DNA of 64,000 nucleotides from Stenotrophomonas sp. Ste86 (GTDB taxonomy: Bacteria > Pseudomonadota > Gammaproteobacteria > Xanthomonadales > Xanthomonadaceae): NCBI RefSeq assembly GCF_024519465.1, contig NZ_JALJRW010000008.1, forward strand, positions 1 through 64,000, written 5' to 3'. The translations under genes were made by a program, and so were the position numbers. Shown piece by piece: positions 47,216-56,515 of the stretch. Within the stretch, counting starts at the first letter, position 1; every line of letters starts with the position of its first letter. Below the pieces are notes generated by a model. The model saw nothing but the letters and a program-made list of their open reading frames with translations, was not told the origin of the DNA and made no database searches.

Positions 47216-48097
47216 ATGCGAAGCAACGCGGGAAGGACGGGCGGTGGACTCGCCCTGGGCTTGATGCTGGCGTGCGGGAGCGTGCACGCGGCCGATGTGG
47301 TGGGGGTGGCGTTCGTGCACGGCACCGGCAAACAGACCGATGCGCGCACGGACTACTGGCAACCGGCGATCATCGACACCGTGCGCCAGGGGCTGCCTGA
47401 CAGCAGCAACTACACGGTGGTGAACTGCGATTTCGAACAATACATGTGGAAGCCCGAGGCGGCCGGCTGCCTGGCCGGGCAATTGACCAGCTTCATCAAC
47501 ACCCGGGGCATCACCAAGCTGGTGGTGATCACCCATTCCAACGGCGGCAACGTGGTGCGCTGGATCCTGTCCAATCCCACCTACGACAGCCGCTATCCAA
47601 AACTGATCCAGACCATCAGCAAGGTCACCGCGCTGGCGCCGTCCTCGGCCGGCACGCCGCTGGCCGATGCCGCGCTCAACGGCAACACCTTCGAGACCTC
47701 GGTGGGCTGGCTGCTGGGCTACAAGAGCGATGCCGTGCGCCAGCAGCAGGTGGGGCACATGGCCACCTACAACGCACAGAATCTGTACGGCACCGCCGGG
47801 CGGCCGGCGTTGCCGAAGACCTTCCGCGTGGTGGTCGGCTCGGACGTGGAATCGGCGGTGTGGGACAGCAACAGCTACTGCGGTGGCTACGCGCAGAACG
47901 TGGGCCTGGAGTTCACCCAGAACTGGTTGAACAGCTGCTCCGACGGGTTCCTGGAATGCAGCAGCCAGAAGGCCGCCGGCAGCCTGTGGTTCACCGACAA
48001 GGCGCGCACCAAGGGCGCCGAACCGCTGAGCCACAACCAGAGCCGCCGCGAGTGCTTCGGCCTGGGCACGATCCTGCGCAACGACCTGACCCTGTGA
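47216..48097 (+). CDS. Secreted lipase-like alpha/beta-hydrolase
   Basis: This 293-residue protein has a signal peptide (LGLMLACGSVHA) and resembles bacterial lipases with an alpha/beta-hydrolase core. VGVAFVHGTGKQT is the oxyanion strand, and VVITHSNGGNVVRWIL is the nucleophile elbow, with HSNGG instead of GHSxG. Seven Cys in the second half suggest disulfides. AAGGGAG lies 8 nt before the ATG. It is followed after 10 bp by a DUF4785-like gene in the same direction. The true substrate is unknown. Confidence 0.78.
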   Translation: MRSNAGRTGGGLALGLMLACGSVHAADVVGVAFVHGTGKQTDARTDYWQPAIIDTVRQGLPDSSNYTVVNCDFEQYMWKPEAAGCLAGQLTSFINTRGITKLVVITHSNGGNVVRWILSNPTYDSRYPKLIQTISKVTALAPSSAGTPLADAALNGNTFETSVGWLLGYKSDAVRQQQVGHMATYNAQNLYGTAGRPALPKTFRVVVGSDVESAVWDSNSYCGGYAQNVGLEFTQNWLNSCSDGFLECSSQKAAGSLWFTDKARTKGAEPLSHNQSRRECFGLGTILRNDLTL

Positions 48098-48107
48098 GGA
48101 GTACACC

Positions 48108-49316
48108 ATGACGTCAAGACTGATGATTGCCGCCGCCGTCGCCGCGGCGATGGTGGCACTGCCCCTGCAGGCCGCACAGCCGCTGCTGCCGGCGCGCAGC
48201 AGCGACCAGGTGGCACCGCGCGTGGAAACCGCGCCGCTTTCCGGCGATGCCATCGAACGTGCGCCGGTGACCTTTGCCTGGGCGCTGGATCCGACGCAGG
48301 CATTGGCCGCCCCCGCCCCGTTCGTGGCCAGCAGCCGCAGCTACTGGGAGATGGTGGACGCCGCCACGTTGCAGCGTGGCCTGGACCTGCCGCTGACCGC
48401 GCCCGATGCGGTGATCCAGGTCAGCCCGGTACAGGGCGCGCGCGCACTGGCGCCGGAGCAGTGGGAGGTCCGCGATCCGGCCGGGGTGCTGGCGGTGGAC
48501 AAGGTGGTCGACGCGCAGCAGTTGCGTGCCGCGGGCATGCGCGTGGGGCAGGGCAGCGCGATGGTGCGCACTGGCAGCAGCGCGGCGGTGGGTAACTACC
48601 GGTTGCAGAGCGCGCAGGCCCAGGGCCGCTACGTGGTGCAGGTGCTGGAACCCAACAGCACGGTTGCACTGCAACTGCAGGCCGACCGCCAGCAGGTGCT
48701 GGCCGGCGGCAGCGTGGCGCTGACCGCGCGGTTGCTCGATGACGGCGGCAGCGCCGCACTGGCCACCGGCCGGGCCGCCGCACGCGCGCTGCCGGCCGGC
48801 GGCGAGGCATTGCTGGTGGCGCCGGACGGGCGCAGCTGGCCGGTGCCGCTGGTGGCCGGCAAGGACGGCCTGCGCGCGCGCGTGACGATTCCGCAGGACA
48901 TCGGCCGGGTGCAGGGCTTGTGGGAACTGCAGGCATTCGTCAGCGCCAACGGGGTGCAACGCGATGCCAAGGTCGCCTTCGCCGTGGCCCAGCCGACCGC
49001 GCGCTTCAGTGGTCAGGTCGCGGTGGACAGTGCCCGTCGTGCGGTGTCGCTGCCGCTGCAGATCGGTGCACAGGGGCGGTACGAGGCACGCGGCACGCTC
49101 TATGCCACCGGTCCGGATGGCCAGTTGCACCCGGTCGCGCAGGCGCACAGTGCGGCGTGGTTCGACAAGGTCGGCAGTGCCCAGCTGCAGTTGCCGTTCG
49201 CCAGCGTCGCACTGCCACGCGGGTATGCGGCACCGTTCGAACTGCGTGACCTGCAGTTGCAGGACCAGGGGCGGATGGCGCCGATCGAGTCGCGCGCGGT
49301 GGCGGTGAAGTTCTAG
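48108..49316 (+). CDS. DUF4785-like secreted protein
   Basis: This 402-residue protein has a signal peptide (ending ALPLQAAQ) and is otherwise made of beta-rich, Ala/Val-rich domains. It includes an Ig-like segment (about 190-290: VALQLQADRQQVLAGGSVAL) typical of DUF4785. No catalytic motif is seen. It starts 10 bp after the lipase-like gene, with AGGAG 6 nt before the ATG, so the two are one operon. A chaperone, adaptor or regulatory role for the lipase-like protein is a guess from linkage. Confidence 0.7.
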   Translation: MTSRLMIAAAVAAAMVALPLQAAQPLLPARSSDQVAPRVETAPLSGDAIERAPVTFAWALDPTQALAAPAPFVASSRSYWEMVDAATLQRGLDLPLTAPDAVIQVSPVQGARALAPEQWEVRDPAGVLAVDKVVDAQQLRAAGMRVGQGSAMVRTGSSAAVGNYRLQSAQAQGRYVVQVLEPNSTVALQLQADRQQVLAGGSVALTARLLDDGGSAALATGRAAARALPAGGEALLVAPDGRSWPVPLVAGKDGLRARVTIPQDIGRVQGLWELQAFVSANGVQRDAKVAFAVAQPTARFSGQVAVDSARRAVSLPLQIGAQGRYEARGTLYATGPDGQLHPVAQAHSAAWFDKVGSAQLQLPFASVALPRGYAAPFELRDLQLQDQGRMAPIESRAVAVKF

Positions 49317-49325
49317 GCAAGGCGG

Positions 49326-49351
49326 GCGACGGAGGCGATGGCCTCCGTCGC
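49326..49351 (+). terminator. Intrinsic terminator after the lipase/DUF4785 operon
   Basis: A perfect 11-bp stem (GCGACGGAGGC / GCCTCCGTCGC) with a GATG loop is followed by CTTT, 9 bp after the stop. Confidence 0.78.
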
Positions 49352-49355
49352 CTTT

Positions 49356-49432
49356 GGTAGAGCCACGCCATGCGTGGCTGCCTTGCGTCCAGCGCCCGTG
49401 CACCCGCCAGCCACGCATGGGGTGGCTCTACC
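49356..49432. repeat. SMAG pair, inverted (GCCACGC variant)
   Basis: GGTAGAGCCACGCCATGCGTGGC and the inverted GCCACGCATGGGGTGGCTCTACC are about 30 bp apart, between convergent genes. Confidence 0.85.
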
Positions 49433-49477
49433 GTTCGGGGTTCGTGCACCCTGCCAGTCACGCATGGGTGCGGGCGT

Positions 49478-50308
49478 TTATCCGGCGAAGGCGCTCAACC
49501 TGCCTTCGTGTTCGATCACCTGGATCGGTCCGCCGAATACCTCCGTTAGCGGCGCGTCGCGCAGCAGGTCGTGCCGGCTGCCGTCGGCGAGGATCCTGCC
49601 GCCGCGCAGCAGAATCACCCGTTCGATCTCGGGGATGATCTCTTCGATGTGGTGGGTCACCAGCACCAGGGTGATGCCTTCGGCGGCCAGCCTTCGCAGG
49701 GTGGCGATCAGGTGCTGGCGGGCGATCAGGTCCAGCCCGGTCGACGGCTCGTCCAGCAGCAGCGCCTGCGGCCGGTTGACCAGCGCACGGGCGATCAGCA
49801 CGCGCCGGGTTTCACCGGCCGACAGTTCGGCATAGCCGCGCTGCAGCAGCGGTAGCGCGCCGGTCAGCGTCAGGGTTTCACGCACCCGTTCGCGCATGAC
49901 GTCGGTGACGTCGCGGAAGGCGGGCACCACGAAGCTGGCGAAGAAACCCGACAGCACCGCTTCTTCCACGGTCAGTCCCGGCATGTCGGCCAGGTTGCTG
50001 CTGAGGTCGCCGGTGACGATGCCCAGCTGCGCGCGCAGGCGGTCCACCTGCCAGCGGTTCTGTCCGAGCACGCGCACCGCCACGCTGCCGTCGGCATGCG
50101 CCAGCGGGTACAGCTCGCGGGTGATCAGCTTGATGAAGGACGACTTGCCACAGCCGTTGGGGCCCAGCAGCGCGGTGTGCTGGCCCTGGGCGATGCGCAG
50201 GCTGAGGTCGTGCAGAACCCGGACCTGGCCACGGATCACACAGGCGCGGTCCAGCTCGATCAGGGGGGCGTGGGTGGCGCCGGGCGCCAGGGAGGCTGCA
50301 ACTGTCAT
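49478..50308 (-). CDS. Orphan ABC transporter ATP-binding protein
   Basis: This 276-residue ABC ATPase has Walker A (LGPNGCGKSSFIK), signature (LSAGETRRVLIA), Walker B (ALLLDEPSTG) and the switch His (LVTHH). The overall type (HHIEEIIPEIERVILLRGG) resembles ModF/YlmA-like cytoplasmic ABC proteins. No permease or binding-protein gene is next to it, so the substrate and partner are unknown. ATG 50308 was chosen at the start of the conserved region; longer frames run into the divergent promoter. Confidence 0.88.
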   Translation of the reverse strand: MTVAASLAPGATHAPLIELDRACVIRGQVRVLHDLSLRIAQGQHTALLGPNGCGKSSFIKLITRELYPLAHADGSVAVRVLGQNRWQVDRLRAQLGIVTGDLSSNLADMPGLTVEEAVLSGFFASFVVPAFRDVTDVMRERVRETLTLTGALPLLQRGYAELSAGETRRVLIARALVNRPQALLLDEPSTGLDLIARQHLIATLRRLAAEGITLVLVTHHIEEIIPEIERVILLRGGRILADGSRHDLLRDAPLTEVFGGPIQVIEHEGRLSAFAG

Positions 50309-50457
50309 GAATGCGGGGGCATGCTCACGAAGAGGGGAAACAACTGAATGACTGCGCAAAAATCGCATCAGATGGATGAAGTTTGCAACGTCAGGCCCCA
50401 TCATGTCCGAAGGTGTACCCGTTTCCTTGCTGGCCGCCCGCGGCCCGGAGTCCTGCG

Positions 50458-51660
50458 ATGCTCGATACGCTCCTCAACTTCCTGACCGGCGGCCTCGTTG
50501 GCCTCGGCTGGTGGGGCATGGCGCTGGTGCTGCTGGTGTTCACCCAGCTGACCATCTTCGCCGTCACCCTGTACCTGCATCGCAGCCAGGCGCACCGTGG
50601 CGTGGATTTCCACCCGGTCATCGCGCACTTTTTCCGCTTCTGGACTTGGCTCACCACCTCCATGATCACCAAGGAGTGGGTGGCGATCCATCGCAAGCAC
50701 CACGCCAAGGTGGAAACCGACGAAGACCCGCACAGCCCGGTCACCAAGGGCATCGGCATGGTGTTCTGGCGTGGCGTGGAGCTGTACCGCGAAGCTCGCG
50801 CGATGCGTGCGGACATCGAGCAGTACGGCCGTGGCGCCCCGGACGACTGGATCGAGCGTCACCTGTACACCCCCCACGCCAACCTCGGCCCGGTCGCGTT
50901 GCTGGCCATCAACAGCCTGCTGTTCGGCCTGCCCGGTGTCGCCCTGTGGGCGATCCAGATGGCGTGGATCCCGTTCTGGGCCGCCGGTGTGGTCAACGGG
51001 CTCGGCCACTGGTGGGGCTATCGCAACTTCGAATCGGCCGATACCTCGACCAACCTGACCCCGTGGGCGTTCTGGATCGGCGGCGAAGAGCTGCACAACA
51101 ACCACCATGCCTTCCCGAGCTCGGCGCGTTTCTCCATGCGCCGCTGGGAGTTCGACATCGGCTGGGCCGCCATCCGCGGCCTGCAGGCGCTGCGCCTGGC
51201 CAAGGTGCTGCGCGTGGCACCGTCCATGGACGTGCGCCCTAACATCACCGTGCCGGATGCTGAAACCCTCAAGGCCCTGTTGTCGCACCGCTTCCAGGCG
51301 ATGACCGACTACCAGCGCAACGTGTTCGTCCCGGCCCTGCGCGAAGAGGCGTCGATGGCCGGCGCCAAGCTGCGCAAGCTGCTGCCGCGCCGCATGCGCC
51401 GTGGCCTGGTCAACGATGGCCGCTGGCTCAAGCCCGATTGCCGCGCCCAGCTCAGCACCTGGGTGGAACAGCGCCCGCGCATCCGCGTGCTGGTCGAGCA
51501 CCGCGCGCGCCTGGCGGCCCTGCTGGAAGCGCGCGGCAACGACGCCGCCGAACGCCTCAAGCTGCTGCAGGCCTGGTGCCACGAAGCCGAGGCAAGCGGC
51601 ATCGCCGCGCTGCAGGCCTATGCCGCACGCCTGAAGGGCTATGCACTGACGGCGCACTGA
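50458..51660 (+). CDS. Membrane fatty-acid (acyl-CoA) desaturase
   Basis: This 400-residue integral membrane protein is a delta-9-type acyl desaturase. It has the three histidine boxes for the di-iron centre, HRSQAHR, HRKHH and HNNHH. Hydrophobic segments surround them (MALVLLVFTQLTIFAVTLYL, LLAINSLLFGLPGVALWAI). A soluble C-terminal region (about 270-400) rich in Arg and Leu is longer than in many homologues. It probably introduces a double bond to adjust membrane fluidity. The ATG at 50458 begins the conserved sequence. A strong terminator follows, inside the next reading frame. Confidence 0.93.
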   Translation: MLDTLLNFLTGGLVGLGWWGMALVLLVFTQLTIFAVTLYLHRSQAHRGVDFHPVIAHFFRFWTWLTTSMITKEWVAIHRKHHAKVETDEDPHSPVTKGIGMVFWRGVELYREARAMRADIEQYGRGAPDDWIERHLYTPHANLGPVALLAINSLLFGLPGVALWAIQMAWIPFWAAGVVNGLGHWWGYRNFESADTSTNLTPWAFWIGGEELHNNHHAFPSSARFSMRRWEFDIGWAAIRGLQALRLAKVLRVAPSMDVRPNITVPDAETLKALLSHRFQAMTDYQRNVFVPALREEASMAGAKLRKLLPRRMRRGLVNDGRWLKPDCRAQLSTWVEQRPRIRVLVEHRARLAALLEARGNDAAERLKLLQAWCHEAEASGIAALQAYAARLKGYALTAH

Positions 51661-51663
51661 CCG

Positions 51664-52035
51664 GTGCGCCGGTCTGCACCCGATGCCTGTGAAAAACGCC
51701 GCCGCGTGCGGCGTTTTTCCTGCCTGGCCCTGCTGCTCGCCGCCACCGGTGTGCAGGCACAGGTCGCCGATACCGGCAGCTACCTGCAGCGCATGGACAC
51801 CGACGGTGATGGCCGTGTCAGCGTCGAGGAATACGTGCAGTGGATGATGTATGCCTTCCAGCGCATGGACCGCAACGGCGATGGCGTGCTCAGCGCTGAT
51901 GAACTGCCCGGCGGCAAGGGTCCCCCGATCACCCGCGAACAGCAGCGGCAGACCCTGATCCAGCGGTTCCATAAGCAGGATGCCACTGGCGACGGGTATC
52001 TGAGTGCCAAGGAACTGGCCGCGCCGCCGCGTTGA
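51664..52035 (+). CDS. Secreted EF-hand protein
   Basis: This 123-residue protein has a signal peptide (RRFSCLALLLAATGVQA) and three EF-hand loops: DTDGDGRVSVEE, DRNGDGVLSADE and DATGDGYLSAKE. It should bind calcium in the periplasm. The frame continues in register directly after the desaturase stop. No ATG lies in this frame before the signal peptide: GTG 51664 or GTG 51706 (just before RRFSC) could start it. The desaturase terminator covers codons between the two. Confidence 0.7.
   Translation: MRRSAPDACEKRRRVRRFSCLALLLAATGVQAQVADTGSYLQRMDTDGDGRVSVEEYVQWMMYAFQRMDRNGDGVLSADELPGGKGPPITREQQRQTLIQRFHKQDATGDGYLSAKELAAPPR
51692..51718 (+). terminator. Strong intrinsic terminator after the desaturase gene
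   Basis: AAAAACGCCGC and GCGGCGTTTTT form a perfect 11-bp stem around a 5-nt loop (CGCGT), with A and T tails for both directions. It lies within the 5' part of the EF-hand frame, so that gene needs read-through or its own start downstream. Confidence 0.85.
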
Positions 52036-52078
52036 TTGCCTCGCGCCCAGTCTGTCGCCGGCTCGCTAGAATCTCCCC

Positions 52079-52891
52079 ATGCCCGAACTCCCTGAAGTAG
52101 AAACCACCCGCCGAGGCCTGGCACCGCACCTGGAAGGCCGCCGCGTGCACGGCGTGATCCTGCGCCGCCCCGACCTGCGCTGGCCGATTCCCGATGAGAT
52201 CGGGGCCCTGCTCCCCGGCCAGGCGATTGAAGGCGTGCGCCGCCGCGCCAAGTACCTGCTGCTCGATACCGCCATCGGCAGCGCCCTGCTGCACCTGGGC
52301 ATGTCCGGCAGCCTGCGCGTGCTGCCCGGTGATACCCCCGTGCGTGCGCACGATCACGTCGACATCAGCCTGGACAACGGTCGCCTGCTGCGCTTCAACG
52401 ACCCGCGCCGGTTCGGCAGCCTGTTGTGGCAACCGGCCGGGGAAACCCACGAACTGCTGGCCGGGCTGGGCCCGGAGCCGCTGGAGGAGGCCTTCAACGG
52501 CGATTACCTGTTCCAGCGCAGTCGGGGCCGCAAGGCGCCGGTGAAGACCTTCCTGATGGACCAGGGCATCGTGGTCGGGGTGGGCAACATCTACGCTGCC
52601 GAAAGCCTGTTCATGGCCGGAATAAACCCGCTGCGCGAGGCCGGTAAGATCTCCCGCGAGCGCTACCAGCGCCTGGCCGATGCAGTGAAGCAGATCCTGG
52701 CCTACGCCATCACCCGCGGCGGTACCACCCTGCGCGACTTCATCAATCCGGACGGGGCGCCGGGTTACTTCGAGCAGGAGCTGCTGGTCTACGGCCGTGA
52801 AGGCGAGCCCTGCCGCCAGTGCGGCCGGCTGCTGCGGCACGCCACCATCGGCCAGCGCGCCAGCGTCTGGTGCAGCCACTGCCAGCGTTGA
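52079..52891 (+). CDS. mutM: Formamidopyrimidine-DNA glycosylase
   Basis: MutM (Fpg) removes 8-oxoguanine and ring-opened purines and nicks the DNA. The 270-residue protein begins [14 protein letters not shown], exposing Pro2 as the catalytic nucleophile with Glu3, and has Lys58 in [10 protein letters not shown]. The helix-two-turn-helix with [17 protein letters not shown] and a C-terminal zinc finger (CRQCG...CSHCQR) complete it. It is a single gene. Confidence 0.97.
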   Translation: MPELPEVETTRRGLAPHLEGRRVHGVILRRPDLRWPIPDEIGALLPGQAIEGVRRRAKYLLLDTAIGSALLHLGMSGSLRVLPGDTPVRAHDHVDISLDNGRLLRFNDPRRFGSLLWQPAGETHELLAGLGPEPLEEAFNGDYLFQRSRGRKAPVKTFLMDQGIVVGVGNIYAAESLFMAGINPLREAGKISRERYQRLADAVKQILAYAITRGGTTLRDFINPDGAPGYFEQELLVYGREGEPCRQCGRLLRHATIGQRASVWCSHCQR

Positions 52892-52956
52892 ACCCTCGCA
52901 TGCCTGTCGCCTTGGCAGGGGTATAGTCCGGCCAACGTCACCGGCGGGGGTGTGCG

Positions 52957-53523
52957 ATGGACGAGGGCCCGGATATCACCGTATGGCTGGATTCAGCCCG
53001 TGCGGGCGACCGCGCCGCGCTGGACCGGGTGCTGACCCTGCTCTACCAGGAGCTGCACAGCATGGCCCGGCGCCAGCTGGCCGGGCAGCAGGGGCGCACC
53101 CTGGATGCGACCTCGCTGGTCCACGAGTCCTACCTGAAACTGCTCGGCGCGCGCGGTACCGCCCGCTTCGAAGACCGCGCGCACTTCTTCGCCTACGCCG
53201 CCTCGGCGATGCGCAGCGTGGTGGTGGACTACGCGCGCAACCGGCTGGCGCGCAAGCGCGGCGGCGACCTCAAGCGGGTGGCGGAAATACCGGAAAACAG
53301 CAGCAGCGGCGTGCGCATGGACGAGGACCTGCTGGCACTGGACGTGGCACTGGCGCGGCTGCAGGCGGTGGATGGGCACCTGGCCAAGGTGGTGGAACTG
53401 CGTTACTTCGCCGGGCTGTCCGAGCAGGAAATCGCCGACCTCTGCCAGCGCTCCGAACGCAGCATCCGCCGCGACTGGCAGAAGGCCCGCATGTTCCTGC
53501 TGGCATCGGTGCGCGAAGACTGA
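52957..53523 (+). CDS. ECF sigma factor with DATS in place of the DAED motif
   Basis: This 188-residue sigma-70 family ECF factor (Sig-70_X6/TIGR02999 type) has region 2 (about 20-95) and region 4 (about 125-180, LSEQEIADLCQRSERSIRRDW). Where classical ECF factors have acidic DAED before region 2.2, this one has D50-A51-T52-S53 (DATSLVHESYLKLL). In ECF43-type factors of Vibrio and Xanthomonas a threonine here is phosphorylated by a partner kinase to allow RNA-polymerase binding. A membrane Ser/Thr kinase gene follows after 65 bp and no anti-sigma gene is seen, fitting the same scheme. Confidence 0.9.
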   Translation: MDEGPDITVWLDSARAGDRAALDRVLTLLYQELHSMARRQLAGQQGRTLDATSLVHESYLKLLGARGTARFEDRAHFFAYAASAMRSVVVDYARNRLARKRGGDLKRVAEIPENSSSGVRMDEDLLALDVALARLQAVDGHLAKVVELRYFAGLSEQEIADLCQRSERSIRRDWQKARMFLLASVRED

Positions 53524-53588
53524 TCGAGGGGGCATGAAGGCCCTGCGTGGCGGCGCGGGCGGCGGTACATCGTTCGGGGAGTGGATCG

Positions 53589-56420
53589 ATGGAAGCGGTG
53601 CGCTGGCGGCAGCTGTCGACGCTGCTGGACCAATTGCTGGAACTGCCCCCGGCCCAGCGCGAACTGCGCCTGGCCCAGCTGCGCGCGGCCGATCCGACCT
53701 TGGCCGGGGACGTGGAACGCTTGCTCGCCCACGAACGCGACAGCCAGGAGTTCATGGCCCAGCCGCTGTGGACGGCCGCGCCGGAAGACAGCCGCGTCGG
53801 GACCCTGGTTGGCCCTTACCGGCTGCTGCGGCTGCTGGGCGAGGGCGGCATGGGCGAGGTCTGGCTGGCCGCGCGTGCCGATGGCCTGTACCAGCGCCAG
53901 GTCGCGTTGAAACTGCTGCGCAGCGGCTACGCCGACTCCGGCCTGCGCCAGCGCTTCGCCCGCGAGCGCGAGATCCTGGCCCGCCTGCAGCACCCCCACC
54001 TGGCCGAACTGCTGGACGCCGGCGTGGACCTGCAGGGCCAGCCCTACCTGGCGTTGGCCTACGTCGAAGGCGAACCGATCACCGACTACTGCCAGCGCCT
54101 GCAACTGCCGCTGGAGCGTCGCCTGCCGTTGATGCTGCAGGTCTGCGAGGTGGTCAGCCACGCCCACGCCAACCTGATCGTGCACCGCGACCTGAAGCCT
54201 TCCAACATCCTGGTCACCGCCGAGGGCGAAGTGAAACTGCTCGATTTCGGCATCGCCAAGCTGCTTGATGATCAAGACGGGCGTGACCCCGCACAGCATC
54301 CGCCGACCGAAGCGCGCGCCTTCACCCTGCACTACGCCGCGCCCGAGCAGGTGCGCGGTGAACCGGTGACCACGCTCACCGATGTGTATTCGCTCGGTGT
54401 TGTGTTGTACGAGGTGATCACCGGGCGCAAACCCTACCGGCTGCGTCGACAGAGCGATGCCGAATGGGAGCGCTCGATTCTGGAGGTGGATGCGCCGCGG
54501 GCCTCGGCCGCAGTGCTGCGCGGCAGCGCCGATGCACCGCCCACGACGGCGGCGCGGCGACTGGCCCGGCGCCTGCGCGGTGATCTGGACACCGTCCTGC
54601 TCAAGGCACTGCACAAGGCACCGGCACAGCGCTATGCCTCGGTGGAAGCGCTGGCGCAGGACCTGCGACGCTTTCTGGAAGGCCGACCGATCCACGCGCG
54701 GCCGCAGCGCACCCTCTACCGCCTGCACAAGTACCTGGGCCGGCATCGCTGGGGCGTGGCGCTGGGCGTGTCATGCGCGCTGGCGCTGCTCGGCCTGGCG
54801 GGCGTAGCGCTGTGGCAGATGCAGCAGGCGCGGCGCGAGATCGTCCGCGCACAGGCCATGCAGGATTTCACCGTGAGCCTGTTCGACCGTGCCGCCAGCG
54901 TGCGCCATGGCAGCTTCGACGTGCGCCAGCTGCTGGCGACCGGGCAGCAGCGGGGCGAGGCCGAACTGGCCGACCAGCCGCTGTCGCTGGCCGACCTGGA
55001 AGGGGTGATCGGGCGGCTGCGGATCGGCATGGGCGATTACCAGCTGGCGCTGCAGACCCTGGACCGCCAACGCGCGCTGCTGCAACAGGTCGACGACGTG
55101 CCGCCGCCGCTGCAACTGGAAGCGGTGACCCAGCGCGGGCGGGCGCTGCGCATGCTGGGACGCTCGCGCGAATGCGTCACCCACATGACCCCGATGCAGG
55201 CACTGGCCGCCGAGCAGCGCACGGCGCTGCCCAGCCAGGTGGCCGAGTACCACACCCAGCTCGGCCGGTGCCAGCAGCTGCTGGGCTACCGTGCCCCGGC
55301 GCGCGCAGGCTTTGAACAGGCGCTGGCGCTGCGTCGCGAGGTCCTGCACGACCTTCCCGGCACGGCCGACAGCCTGGCCGATCTGGCTGCCCTGGACAGC
55401 GACGACGGCCGCCCGCAGGCGGCATTGGCCGGCTACCAGCAGGCCCTGCAGCTGCTGCAGGCGCGGGCCGGCGAGCGCCTGCCGCAGTTGATCGCACTGC
55501 GTCGGCATCTCGGCGAGACGCTCGCCGTGCAGGGCAACCTGGACGCGGCTGAGCAGAACCTGCATATCGCCTGGGCCGACGCGGTCAGCCTATATGGTCC
55601 GGACCATCCCGAGACGCTGTCGATCCGGCGCCTGCGTGGGGTGCTGGCGATGCAGCGCGGCGATCTGCAGCAGTCCACCGCGCTGCTGCACCAGGTGCAC
55701 ACGCTGACCCGACGCGCCTTGGGCGAGCAGCACCGGGACACCGGCTTGAGCTGGCATGCGCTGGGCCGCCTCGCCCTGGAGCGTGGCGACAGCAGCGCAG
55801 CGGTCGCCGACTTCGAGCGTGCCGTGGCCATCTGGCGCCAACCGGACTGCATCGGCCTGTTGCCGCAGGGTCTGTACGACTACGGCACCGCGCTGGCGCA
55901 GGCCGGGCGCTGGCAGGCCGCGCTCGCGGCGTTGCACGAGGGCCGCCAGTGGCAGGCTGCGCAGCGCGGCGACCATGCACCTTCGGTGCAGCGCGCCGAC
56001 CGGCTCATGGCCGAGGTCACCAGCGCGTACGGCGACCCGCACCAGGCCGGTGAGCAGTTGGCACGGCTGATGCGGCGCAGCGCGCAGGGCGGGCCGGAAG
56101 CGGCCACCCAGCAGCAGGCGCTGCAGTTGGCCTGGGGCCGCAACCTGGTCCGCATGGGCCAGGACGTGGAAGCGCGGCGCGCGCTGCAGCAGGTAGCCGA
56201 TGGCACCGCGCCCGATCCGGCCAGCATCGAACTGCGCTGGCAGGCACGCACCACCCTGGCCGCGCTGCACTGCACGCAGGCGCCGTGGCGCGGCCGCGAG
56301 GCCCTGCTGCAGCTACAGACCGAGGTGCAGGCGCAACGTCCGCAGGGCGGCGCCGTGCTGCGCGGTATCGACCAGGCCCTCCGGGCCTGCGCTGCGCCGG
56401 CGCTGGCGTCGCTGCGGTGA
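53589..56420 (+). CDS. Transmembrane Ser/Thr protein kinase with extracytoplasmic TPR-like domain
   Basis: This 943-residue Hanks-type kinase has a short N-terminal helical segment and a kinase domain at about 77-365. The glycine loop is LGEGGMGEVWL, Lys108 is in VALKLL, HRDLKPSN is at 199-206 and DFG at 219-221, with APEQVRGEPV following. One membrane helix (about 388-410) separates it from a large C-terminal region of TPR-like helical repeats (about 420-940) that should lie in the periplasm as a sensor. GGGGAG is 7 nt before the ATG. It follows the ECF sigma gene and is its likely activator, inferred from linkage and from the sigma's DATS motif. Confidence 0.93.
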   Translation: MEAVRWRQLSTLLDQLLELPPAQRELRLAQLRAADPTLAGDVERLLAHERDSQEFMAQPLWTAAPEDSRVGTLVGPYRLLRLLGEGGMGEVWLAARADGLYQRQVALKLLRSGYADSGLRQRFAREREILARLQHPHLAELLDAGVDLQGQPYLALAYVEGEPITDYCQRLQLPLERRLPLMLQVCEVVSHAHANLIVHRDLKPSNILVTAEGEVKLLDFGIAKLLDDQDGRDPAQHPPTEARAFTLHYAAPEQVRGEPVTTLTDVYSLGVVLYEVITGRKPYRLRRQSDAEWERSILEVDAPRASAAVLRGSADAPPTTAARRLARRLRGDLDTVLLKALHKAPAQRYASVEALAQDLRRFLEGRPIHARPQRTLYRLHKYLGRHRWGVALGVSCALALLGLAGVALWQMQQARREIVRAQAMQDFTVSLFDRAASVRHGSFDVRQLLATGQQRGEAELADQPLSLADLEGVIGRLRIGMGDYQLALQTLDRQRALLQQVDDVPPPLQLEAVTQRGRALRMLGRSRECVTHMTPMQALAAEQRTALPSQVAEYHTQLGRCQQLLGYRAPARAGFEQALALRREVLHDLPGTADSLADLAALDSDDGRPQAALAGYQQALQLLQARAGERLPQLIALRRHLGETLAVQGNLDAAEQNLHIAWADAVSLYGPDHPETLSIRRLRGVLAMQRGDLQQSTALLHQVHTLTRRALGEQHRDTGLSWHALGRLALERGDSSAAVADFERAVAIWRQPDCIGLLPQGLYDYGTALAQAGRWQAALAALHEGRQWQAAQRGDHAPSVQRADRLMAEVTSAYGDPHQAGEQLARLMRRSAQGGPEAATQQQALQLAWGRNLVRMGQDVEARRALQQVADGTAPDPASIELRWQARTTLAALHCTQAPWRGREALLQLQTEVQAQRPQGGAVLRGIDQALRACAAPALASLR

Positions 56421-56515
56421 GCGGCGGGTTTGCTGAACGTCACGCCGCGACCACCTCGGCGAATTAACGTTCCTCTGCCTATGATGGCCGGCCCTTTCCT
56501 GCCAGCGCTGCCTGC

